Shown piece after piece: positions 32,061 to 44,000 of a stretch of DNA of 64,000 bases; position 1 is the stretch's first letter; every line of letters starts with the position of its first letter. Position numbers and translations under genes: made by a program. The stretch is from Arion vulgaris (lineage: Eukaryota; Mollusca; Gastropoda; Stylommatophora; Arionidae): positions 24,663,192-24,727,191 of the forward strand of contig CM036774.1 of assembly GCA_020796225.1 (NCBI GenBank), in the 5' to 3' direction. Under the pieces are notes generated by a model. It made no database searches. It had not been told where the DNA came from and saw only the letters and a program-made list of their open reading frames with translations.

Positions 32061-35000
32061 CTGAAAGTAGTTAGAATAGTATACAGGTGAGGGAAGGTAG
32101 ATAAGTACAGGTGATGGAAGGGGATAAGTACAGGTGAGGGAAGGTAGATAAGTACAGGTGAGGGAAGGTAGATGAGTACAGGTGAGGGAAGGGGATAAGT
32201 ACAGGTGAGGAAGGGATAAGTACAGGTGAGGGAAGGTAGATAGGTACAGGTGAGGGAAGGTAGATAAGTACAGGTGAGGGAAGGTAGATAAGTACAGGTG
32301 AGGGCATGTGGATTAGTGCATGTGAAGGGAAAATTAGATAAGTACAGGTGAGGGAAGGGGATAAGTACAGGTGAGGGAAGGTAGATAAGTACAGGTGAGG
32401 GAAGGTAGATAAGTACAGGCGAGGGAAGGTAGATAAGTACAGGTGAGGGAAGGGGATAAGTACAGGTGAGGGAAGGTAGATAAGTACAGGTGAGGGAAGG
32501 GGATAAGTACAGGTGAGGGAAGGTAGATAAGTACAGGTGAGGGAAGGTAGATAGGTACAGGTGAGGGCAGGTAGAAAGGCACAGATGAAGGAAGATAGAT
32601 AGGTACAGGTGAAGAAAGTTAGATAGGTACAGGTGAGAAAATGTGGATATGTATAGGAGAGAGAAGGTAGAAAGGCACAGGTGAAGGAAAGTAGATAGGT
32701 ACAGGTGAGAGAAGGTAGATATGTACAGGTAAGGGAAGGGGATAAGTACAGGTGAGGGAAGGTAGTTAAGTACGGGTGAAAGAATGTAGATACGTACAGG
32801 TGAGAGAAGGGAGATAAGTACAGGGGAGAGAAGGTAGATAAGTACAGGTAAAAGAATATAGAGCTGGTACAAGTAAAAGAATATAGAACTGGTACAGGTA
32901 AAAGAATATAGAACTGGTACAGGTAAGAGAATATAGAACTGGTACAGGTAAAAGAATATAGAACCGGTACAGGCGATAAAATGGTACTATTCACCATGAA
33001 AAATGAATTTAAATGTAATGATTCACAAAACATCTTGTACGTGAATTCACTGATATCAACATTTAAAAAATTCTATCAAATCAAGCATTCAACAGTAGCA
33101 AAGACTTCTAACATAAATTTGAACTTCTAGAAACACCTGTAACTTAATACAGATACCGCATACCACTCTCTCCCTCTGCATTTTAAACCCGGATTGGGGC
33201 ATAGACCCTCAACCAACTCATGCCAAGTCTTCCTATCTCTAGCTATCTCCTGCAGCTCCCTCCAACTCTTCTTTATATTGTTTATCTCTGCCTTCAAATT
33301 TCATCTCCATTTATTTCTCGATCTCTCCTTCTTTCGCTGTCCCTGTGGGTTCCAGGCAAGGACCCTTCTTGTTATATTCCCTTCTAGTTTTCGCAAAGTG
33401 TGCCTATCCAACGCCACGTCTTTTTTTAACCTCTTGGTTCACTGGAATCTGTCTTGTTCTCTCCATAAGTTCTCATTTGTGACCCTATCATACCATCTTA
33501 TTCCCTCTATTCTGCGCAGACACCAGTTGATGAATGTTTGCAATTTATGCGTTATTGTTTTAGTTGTTCTCCATGTTTCTGACCCATACAGTAGAACTGC
33601 TTTAACATTAGAGCTAAATATCCGAATTTTTGTTCTAGATTTGATTTCTTTGGACTTCCAAATGTTTCCCAGTGCAATGAAAGCTCCTCTTGCCTTCTGT
33701 ATTCTTATTTTAACATCTCTATCTGTTCCACCCTCTTTGTCTACATTGCTTCCGAAATATGTGTATGATTCTACCTCTTGAAGTACGATTTCACCCAGGA
33801 ATATTTGATTGTCGTTTGCTTGATTAATTCTGATTATCTTTGACCACATACCTGAGTAGATTGATACAAGAGAAGGTTGACACCAAGACCAGCCAAAACC
33901 AAATGACAATGAAAATCTTCTCGTTGAAAAGGTTAATCGGTAGAACACATTGTACAGTCCATGTTTGTATGTTCTGTAACTGACGGATTTTGAAGTCACA
34001 CAGAGTTACCCTAGGGAAGCGAATAGAATCCTTCCATTCACTGTCACTAGAGCCTAGCATTTCTAGTACCTGGTCAGCACATTAATGAAAATAGTTTTAG
34101 TTGATGCAAAATTAATGATAAATTGGTGATAAATTGATGATAAATTGGGGACAAATTGGTAATAAATTGATGATAAATTGGTGATAAATTGATGATAAGT
34201 TAATGATAAATTGGTGATAAATTGATGATAAATTGGGGACAAATTGGTAATAAATTGATGATAAATTTGTGATAAATTTATGATAAATTTATGGTAAATT
34301 GATGATAAATTATTGATAAATTGGTGAAAAATTGATGGTTAATTGGTGATACATTGATGATAAATTGTTGATAAATTTATGATAAATTTGTGATAAATTG
34401 ATGGTAAATTCATGATAAATCATGATAGATTGGTGATAAATTGATGATAAATTTGTGATAAATTAGTGATAAATTAGTGACACTTTGGTAATAAATTGAT
34501 GATAAAAGGTATCGCCCGTGTGATACCTGGGACCCGCAAGGTAAGCAAAGAATAGTACCACTGCGACCTACAAGGCATGTCGTAAGAGGCGATTGAAGTA
34601 GGGCCTAGGAAGCTACCTAGTAAATAAATAGCATGGCATAAATAGGATGTACTGGCTTAATGTAGGCTCATAACCAGCACAAAGTACAATCGCTCTAAGG
34701 ATCAGATCACATACAAATCACACAGAATGGTTAACTAGTGGTGGATATGAAGCGTAAGAAGAAGGAAACGATAGCAGATATGTACCCTACATGATTTTGT
34801 GTCTTATGTTCTTTATTTTGTAACTTTGTATTTTGTGTCTTATGTTCTTTATTTTGTAACTTTGTATTTTGTGTCTCATGTTCTTTATTTTGTAACTTTG
34901 TATTTTGTGTTTCATGTTCTTTATTTTGTAACTTTGTATTTTGTCTCATGTTCTTTATTTTGTAACTTTGTATTTTGTGTTTCATGTTCTTTATTTTGTA

Positions 35001-38000
35001 ATTTTGTATTTTGTGTTTCATGTTCTTTATTTTGTAACTTTGTATTTTGTGTTTCATGATCTTTATTTTGTAACTTTGTATTTTGTGTTTCATGTTCTTT
35101 ATTTTGTAACTTTGTATTTTGTGTTTCATGTTCTTTATTTTATAACTTTGTATTTTGTGTTTCATGTTCTTTATTTTGTAATTTTGTATTTTGTGTCTTA
35201 TGTTCTTTATTTTGTAACTTTGTATTTTGTGTTTCATGTTCTTTATTTTATAATTTTGTATTTTGTGTTTCATGTTCTTTATTTTTTAACTTTGTATTTT
35301 GTGTCTTATGTTCTTTATTTTGTAACTTTGTATTTTGTGTTTCATGTTCTTTATTTTGTAACTTTGTATTTTGTGTTTCATGTTCTTTATTTTGTAACTT
35401 TGTATTTTGTGTTTCATGTTCTTTATTTTGTAACTTTGTATTTTGTGTTTCATGTTCTTTATTTTGTAACTTTGTATTTTGTGTCTTATGTTCTTTATTT
35501 TGTAATTTTGTATTTTGTGTTTCATGTTCTTTATTTTGTAATTTTGTATTTTGTGTCTCATGTTCTTTATTTTGTAACTTTGTATTTTGTGTCTTATGTT
35601 CTTTATTTTGTAACTTTGTATTTTGTGTCTTATGTTCTTTATTTTGTAACTTTGTATTTTGTGTTTCATGTTCTTTATTTTGTAACTTTGTATTTTGTGT
35701 CTTATGTTCTTTATTTTGTAACTTTGTATTTTGTGTCTCATGTTCTTTATTTTGTAACTTTGTATTTTGTGTCTCATGTTCTTTATTTTGTAACTTTGTA
35801 TTTTGTGTTTCATGTTCTTTATTTTGTAACTTTGTATTTTGTGTCTTATGTTCTTTATTTTGTAACTTTGTATTTTGTGTCTTATGTTCTTTATTTTGTA
35901 ACTTTGTATTTTGTGTCTTATGTTCTTTATTTTGTAACTTTGTATTTTGTGTCTCATGTTCTTTATTTTGTAACTTTGTATTTTGTGTTTCATGTTCTTT
36001 ATTTTGTAACTTTGTATTTTGTGTCTCATGTTCTTTATTTTGTAACTTTGTATTTTGTGTTTTATGTTCTTTATTTTGTAACTTTGTATTTTGTGTTTCA
36101 TGTTCTTTATTTTGTAACTTTGTATTTTGTGTTTCATGATCTTTATTTTGTAACTTTGTATTTTGTGTTTCATGTTCTTTATTTTGTAACTTTGTATTTT
36201 GTGTTTCATGTTCTTTATTTTGTAACTTTGTATTTTGTGTTTCATGTTCTTTATTTTATAATTTTGTATTTTGTGTTTCATGTTCTTTATTTTGTAACTT
36301 TGTATTTTGTGTCTTATGTTCTTTATTTTGTAACTTTGTATTTTGTGTTTCATGTTCTTTATTTTGTAACTTTGTATTTTGTGTTTCATGTTCTTTATTT
36401 TGTAACTTTGTATTTTGTGTCTTATGTTCTTTATTTTGTAACTTTGTATTTTGTGTTTCATGTTCTTTATTTTGTAACTTTGTATTTTGTGTTTCATGTT
36501 CTTTATTTTGTAACTTTGTATTTTGTGTCTTATGTTCTTTATTTTGTAACTTTGTATTTTGTGTTTCATGTTCTTTATTTTGTAATTTTGTATTTTGTGT
36601 CTCATGTTCTTTATTTTGTAACTTTGTATTTTGTGTCTTATGTTCTTTATTTTGTAACTTTGTATTTTGTGTCTTATGTTCTTTATTTTGTAACTTTGTA
36701 TTTTGTGTTTCATGTTCTTTATTTTGTAACTTTGTATTTTGTGTCTTATGTTCTTTATTTTGTAACTTTGTATTTTGTGTCTCATGTTCTTTATTTTGTA
36801 ATTTTGTATTTTGTGTTTCATGTTCTTTATTTTGTAACTTTGTATTTTGTGTTTCATGATCTTTATTTTGTAACTTTGTATTTTGTGTTTCATGTTCTTT
36901 ATTTTGTAACTTTGTATTTTGTGTTTCATGTTCTTTATTTTGTAACTTTGTATTTTGTGTTTCATGTTCTTTATTTTATAATTTTGTATTTTGTGTTTCA
37001 TGTTCTTTATTTTGTAACTTGTATTTTGTGTCTTATGTTCTTTATTTTGTAACTTTGTATTTTGTGTTTCATGATCTTTATTTTGTAACTTTGTATTTTG
37101 TGTTTCATGTTCTTTATTTTGTAACTTTGTATTTTGTGTTTCATGTTCTTTATTTTATAATTTTGTATTTTGTGTTTCATGTTCTTTATTTTGTAACTTT
37201 GTATTTTGTGTCTTATGTTCTTTATTTTGTAACTTTGTATTTTGTGTTTCATGTTCTTTATTTTGTAACTTTGTATTTTGTGTTTCATGTTCTTTATTTT
37301 GTAACTTTGTATTTTGTGTCTTATGTTCTTTATTTTGTAACTTTGTATTTTGTGTCTCATGTTCTTTATTTTGTAACTTTGTATTTTGTGTCTCATGTTC
37401 TTTATTTTGTAACTTTGTATTTTTGTGTTTCATGTTCTTTATTTTGTAACTTTGCATTTTGTGTCTTATGTTCTTTATTTTGTAACTTTGTATTTTGTGT
37501 CTTATGTTCTTTATTTTGTAACTTTGTATTTTGTGTCTTATGTTCTTTATTTTGTAACTTTGTATTTTGTGTCTCATGTTCTTTATTTTGTAACTTTGTA
37601 TTTTGTGTCTTATGTTCTTTATTTTGTAACTTTGTATTTTGTGTTTCATGTTCTTTATTTTGTAACTTTGTATTTTGTGTTTCATGTTCTTTATTTTGTA
37701 ACTTTGTATTTTGTGTCTTATGTTCTTTATTTTGTAACTTTGTATTTTGTGTCTCATGTTCTTTATTTTGTAACTTTGTATTTTGTGTCTCATGTTCTTT
37801 ATTTTGTAACTTTGTATTTTTGTGTTTCATGTTCTTTATTTTGTAACTTTGTATTTTGTGTCTTATGTTCTTTATTTTGTAACTTTGTATTTTGTGTCTT
37901 ATGTTCTTTATTTTGTAACTTTGTATTTTGTGTCTTATGTTCTTTATTTTGTAACTTTGTATTTTGTGTCTCATGTTCTTTATTTTGTAACTTTGTATTT

Positions 38001-41000
38001 TGTGTTTCATGTTCTTTATTTTGTAACTTTGTATTTTGTGTCTCATGTTCTTTATTTTGTAACTTTGTATTTTGTGTTTTATGTTCTTTATTTTGTAACT
38101 TTGTATTTTGTGTTTCATGTTCTTTATTTTGTAACTTTGTATTTTGTGTTTCATGATCTTTATTTTGTAACTTTGTATTTTGTGTCTTATGTTCTTTATT
38201 TTGTAACTTTGTATTTTGTGTTTCATGTTCTTTATTTTGTAATTTTGTATTTTGTGTCTCATGTTCTTTATTTTGTAACTTTGTATTTTGTGTCTTATGT
38301 TCTTTATTTTGTAACTTTGTATTTTGTGTCTTATGTTCTTTATTTTGTAACTTTGTATTTTGTGTTTCATGTTCTCTATTTTGTAACTTTGTATTTTGTG
38401 TCTTATGTTCTTTATTTTGTAACTTTGTATTTTGTGTTTCATGTTCTTTATTTTATAATTTTGTATTTTGTGTTTCATGTTCTTTATTTTGTAACTTTGT
38501 ATTTTGTGTCTATATTCTTTATTTTGTAACTGATAATGTGGTTTCATTCTTTATTTTGTAACTTTAGTATTTTGTGTTTCAATGTCTTTATTTTGTAACT
38601 TTGATATGTGTCTCATTTCTTTATTTTGTAACTTTGTATTTTGTGTTTTATGTCTTTATTTTAGTACTTTGTATTTTGTGTTTCATGTTCTTTATTTTGT
38701 AACGTGATTTTGTGTTTCATGTTCTTTATTTTAGTAATTTGTATTTTGTGTTTAATGATCTTTGACTTTATAATTTGTAATATTGTGTTTCATGTTCTTT
38801 ATTTTGTAACTTTATTTGTGTCTCATGTTCTTATTTGTAACTTTGTATTTTAGTATTGATGTTCTTTGTTGTAACTTTGTATTTTGTGTCTTATGTTCTT
38901 TATTTTGTAACTTTGTATTTTGTGTCTTATGTTCTTTATGTAACTTTGTATTTTGTGTTATGATTCTTTATTTTGTAACTTTGTATTTGTGTTTCATGTT
39001 CTTTGATTATAGTAACTTGTATTTGTGTTTCATGTATATTATTTTGTAACTTGTATTTGTGTTTCATGTTCTTTATTTATAATTTTGTATTTTAGATGTT
39101 TATGTTCTTTATTTTGTAACTTTGAAATTTTGTGTTTTTACTGTATTATGTAACTTTGTATTTGTGTTTCAAATGTTCTTTATTTTGAACTTGTATTGTG
39201 TTTATGTTCTTTATTTTAGTAACTTTCTATTTTGTGTCATATTCTTTATTTTGAACTTTGTATTTCGTGTTCTATGTTCATTTACTTAACTTGTATTTTC
39301 TCGATGTTCTTTATTTTGTAACTTTGATTTGTATCTTATTTCTTATTCTGTAATTTTGTATTCTGCTTCATTTCTTTTTTGTATTTGTATTTTGTGTCTC
39401 ATTTCTTTATTTTGTAACTTGTATTTTGTGTCTTATGTTCTTTATTTTGTAACTTTGTATTTGTTCTTATGTTTTTCCTTTGTAATTTGTAATTTTGTGT
39501 TTCATGTTCTTTTTTTGTCTTTTGTATTTCTTATTTCTTTATTTGTAATCTTTGTTTTTGAGTCTCATGTTATTTATTTTGTAATTTTGTATTTTGTGTT
39601 CATATTCTTGATTTTGTAACTTGTAATGTTTGTTTATGTTCTTATTTTTAATTTTTATGTTGTGTTCATGTTCTTATTTTAAACTTTGTTTTATTGATGT
39701 TAAATATCTAATTTTTAATTTGTTTGTTTCAGCTAATTTTTATGCAACTCTTACTTGTGTTTCATGTTCTTATTTTTAACTTTATTGTGTATCTTAAATT
39801 CCTTGTTTTGTAACTTTGTATTATCATGTTTGTTCTTTATATTGCAAATGGTGATTTGTGTGCTATTCTTTATCTGAACTATGCATTAGTGTTCATGTCT
39901 TTTTGTAACTTGTATCTGTGTCTCATGTCCTCAATTTGTAATTGGGTACTTCGTGTTTCAATTCCTTTATTTAACATATGAAATTTGTGTATGTCCTATG
40001 ATTTTTAACTTGAATTTTAGTGTCTATGGGCTTCATGCTTGTAACTTTATTTGTGTATCAATGTATCTTTATTTTGTAACTTGATTTTGTGTTCATGATT
40101 CTTTTTCTGTAACTGGCTATTTTGTGAAAGTCTTATCTTATTTTTAACCTCTATTTTGTGTTTCATGTTCTTTATTTTGAACTTTGTATTTTGTGTTTCA
40201 TGTTCTTTATTTGTAATTTTGTATTTTGTTTATGTTCTTTATTTTGAACTTTGTATTTTGTGTTTCAATGTCTTTATTTTGACATTTTTATTTATGTCTC
40301 ATGATTCTTTATTTTTAACTATGTTATGTGTTTTATGTCTTTATTTTGTAACTTTGTATTTTGTGTTATATGCTGTTTTTTGTAACTTGTATTTAGTGTT
40401 TATGTTCTTTATTTGTAACCTTCTTATTTGTGTAGCTAGCTTTATTTTGTAACTGTATTTTGAGTCTCATAGTTTTATTTATTAATTTGTATATTTGTGT
40501 TTACATTTATATTGTAACTTTGTATTTTGTGTTATGATCTTTATTTTGTAACTTTATTTGTTTTCAAATTGTTTTATTGTAACTTGTATTTTGTTTTCAT
40601 GTTCTTATTTATAATTTTGATTTTTGTTTATGTTTTTATTTTGTAACTTTGTATTTGTGTCTTATGTTCTTTATTTTAATCTTGTATTTTGTGTTTCATG
40701 TTCTTTTTTTGTAATTGTGTATTTTGTGTTTCATGATCTTTATTTTGTAACTTTGTATTTTGTGTTTCATTTCTTTATTTTGTAACTTTGTATTTTGTGT
40801 TTTATGTTACTTTATTTGTAACTTTGTATTTTAGTGTTTATGTTCTTATGTCTAACTTGTATTTTGTATTCATGATCTTTATTAAATTTGTATTTTGTGT
40901 CTTATGTTCTTTATTTTTAACTTTGATTTTGTGTTCATGTTCTTAATTTTGTAACTTTGCTAATTTTGATGTTAATTTTTATTTGTAACTTGATTATAGT

Positions 41001-44000
41001 GTCTTATTTCTTATTTTGTAACTTTGTATTTTGTGTTTCATGTTCTTTATTTTGTAACTTTGTATTTTGTGTCTTATGTTCTTTATTTTGTAACTTTGTA
41101 TTTTGTGTCTCATGTTCTTTATTTTGTAACTTTGTATTTTGTGTTTTATGTTCTTTATTTTGTAACTTTGTATTTTGTGTTTCATGTTTCTTTATTTTGT
41201 AACTTTGTATTTTTTGTTTCATGATCTTTATTTTGTAACTTTTATTTTGTGTCTTATTTCTTTTTTTTAACTTTGTATTTTGTGTCTTATGTTCTTTATT
41301 TTGTAACTTTGTATTTTGTGTCTTATGTTCTTTTTTTTATTTGTATTTTGTCTCATTTCTTTATTTTGTAACTTTGTATTTTGTGTCTATGTTCTTTTTT
41401 TAACTTTGTATTTTGTGTATATTTCTATTTTGTAACTTTGTATTTTTGTCTTATGATCTTTTTGTTTCAACTTTGTATTTTGTACTTATGTTTCTTTTTT
41501 TGTAACTTTGTATTTTGTGTTTTATGTTCTTTATTTTGTAACTTTGTATTTTGTGTCTTATGTTCTTTTTATTTTTATTGTATTTTGTGTTTATGTCTTT
41601 ATTTTGTAACTTTGTATTTTGTGTCTTATGTTCTTTATTTTGTAACTTTGTATTTTGTGTTTTATGTTCTTTATTTTGTAACTTTGTATTTTGTGTCTTA
41701 TGTTCTTTATTTTGTAACTTTGTATTTTGTGTCTTATGTTCTTTATTTTGTAATTTTGTATTTTGTGTCTTATGTTCTTTATTTTGTAACTTTGTATTTT
41801 GTGTTTCATGTTCTTTATTTTGTAACTTTGTATTTTGTGTCTTATGTTTTTATTTTGTAACTTTGTTTTTGTTCTATGTTCTTTATTTTGTAACTTTGTA
41901 TTTTGTGTCTCATGTTCTTTATTTTGTAACTTTGTATTTTGTGTCTTATGTTCTTTATTTTGTAACTTTGTATTTTGATCTCTTCTTCTCCCCTAGAGCA
42001 GGCATAGGACCGCAACAAGCCTCCAAGCCCGCCTATCTAATTCCATATTTTTAAAATGTCTCTACTCTCTCCCCACTTTCTTGCATTCCGTCTCCCAACT
42101 CTCGTATCAAGATGTTCCTGGTGCTCATGGTTTAAACGAGCATACGCAGTGGCGGCTCGTGATCCTTTTTGTTGGTGGGGCCAGACACACATTTTCGGAA
42201 AAATCATGGTTCTGGGTTAGGTTGTATTTTAATTTATTAAATAATAAATGCACGGTACATATTATTTTGATGGGGCCTGCCCCCTGGCCCTTAATGACGA
42301 GCCGCCACTGAGCATACGTAAAGACCAAAGGAACCCATGACCTTCGGACTCAAGGTAAGGCTTTAGCCACTTAACCACAGGGACACCCCCAGTTATTCTC
42401 TATCTCTAGGACTATATTCTCACAAGTTATTGGTTATTGGTTACTAAACTGACGTCATTACACTCCGGGCAGTCCCATAGCTGCTCAGTCTCCCCAACGG
42501 ATATCAAAGATATGCATACTGATGGTTCCTGTGGCTCGCTGATTAAACACACCTCTACTCTGCCTCTCAGGCATCCAGTTCGACTTGTACAACGGTAACT
42601 CCAAACTGCTTAAATCGTTGATCGATTCTCATAAGTTATATGCGCTTACCTCAAAACCATACAAATTGTAGTCCTGGGACAAGAAAGCATTCAGAAGGAA
42701 GAACTGAGCTATGACATTGCCTGCATACAGAACTTTGATGAACAGGTAGAATGCAGTCAGATAGGTGCCTGCTCGTTTATTGCAGAAAAAGCAGCAACAT
42801 CTGGCCAATGCCTGCTTAGCTTTGACCACACGGTTCCAATGGTATTCTCTATGAGTCTCAAGCCATCTGGAGATTAGAACATTTAAAAATTATTACTTCG
42901 TGTCAAAACAGATTGCTTATCTTATCTTATCTTAACCACGTTTGCCGTGAAGCGCGTGGGAAGAGTTAGTTTACTATCTTGTGCCAGGTGTGTTGCGCTT
43001 GAGGTTGTCAGTCCATGCTTTCGCAGGGACTCTGAGATGTTATCTATCCCTCATGTTCTTGGCCTGCCTCGTGCTCTGCGCTCTGAGTGTCGATTATTGT
43101 AGGCACGTGATGGTAGTAAATGTGGTTCCATTCTCATTAGATGGCCGAACCACTTGATTCTTTGCTTCTCGATGTACTGTATGCATGATATAGTACCAAC
43201 GATGCTTCTGATATTCTCGTTTCTCGCTCTATCTCCCTTGTAACGTTGACAGCTTTTCGTAGACATCTCATTTCACATGTTGTTTCACAGTGGCGGCTCG
43301 TCATTAAAGGCCAGACCTCACCAACAATAATATGTAGCGTATTTTTATTATTTAATAAATTAAAATATAACATAACCCAAAGTTATGATTTTCCCGAAAA
43401 TATGTGTCTGGCCCCACCAACAAAAATGATCACGAGCCGCCACTGTTGTTTCCCATTAAAATGATTTTTATGTGATAATTAGTGACACTTAAAGATGATC
43501 CTACGACAGAACTTGCAGAACGGTAGGGGATTTACATGTGCACAATTTTCTGCTATAGATATTACACAAGAACTACGGAGCAGATTGATAATAAGTTATT
43601 ATGGTTGATGTAAGCTTTTTCTGATTGATTGAATGATACACAAAATGGTGGCGAATGATTGCAAAGGCGTATTCCTATTACATATTACAAAAATAAAGGT
43701 CACATAGTGAGCAAATGATACCTTCCATTTCTATAAATGAAAGTAAATGTTGCGTACATACGCCAGTCGCGTCAATCAGTTGCGAAGAGACCGAAGAACA
43801 CCCCCTTATCCATCTTCAACAATCGATGTTGTTGCTGAATTTGGTGCTTAGGTTTTATCTATCTGAGCAGTGACTTTCCAGCAACAGGAGTCCACGCTCC
43901 ACTGGATATTTAACGAAGGTGAAGATCACGTCAGCATTCTAAAAGACTTCAGTCATCATCATCAGGTGCCATCTCCACATAAGGTTGGCTGCAATGAATC

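Noticed and set aside
32061..32872. 388-residue ORF joining the innexin tail to LPSPVLIY repeats
   Set aside because: A clear acceptor (CTTTCAG) at 32061 and phase agreement with exon 4 show that the repeat part is intron. The open frame is accidental.
34941..37052. 703-residue open frame of FHVLYFVTLYFV repeats (and 571-residue KHKIQSYKIKNM frames on the other strand)
   Set aside because: It arises because a stop-free 36-bp unit is a multiple of 3. It lies in an innexin intron, is open on both strands, and has no start context, signal or non-repeat domain.
41976..41990. Telomeric or centromeric satellite boundary at the end of the 36-bp array
   Set aside because: The array is bounded by ordinary LINE and innexin exons and does not resemble telomere repeats.
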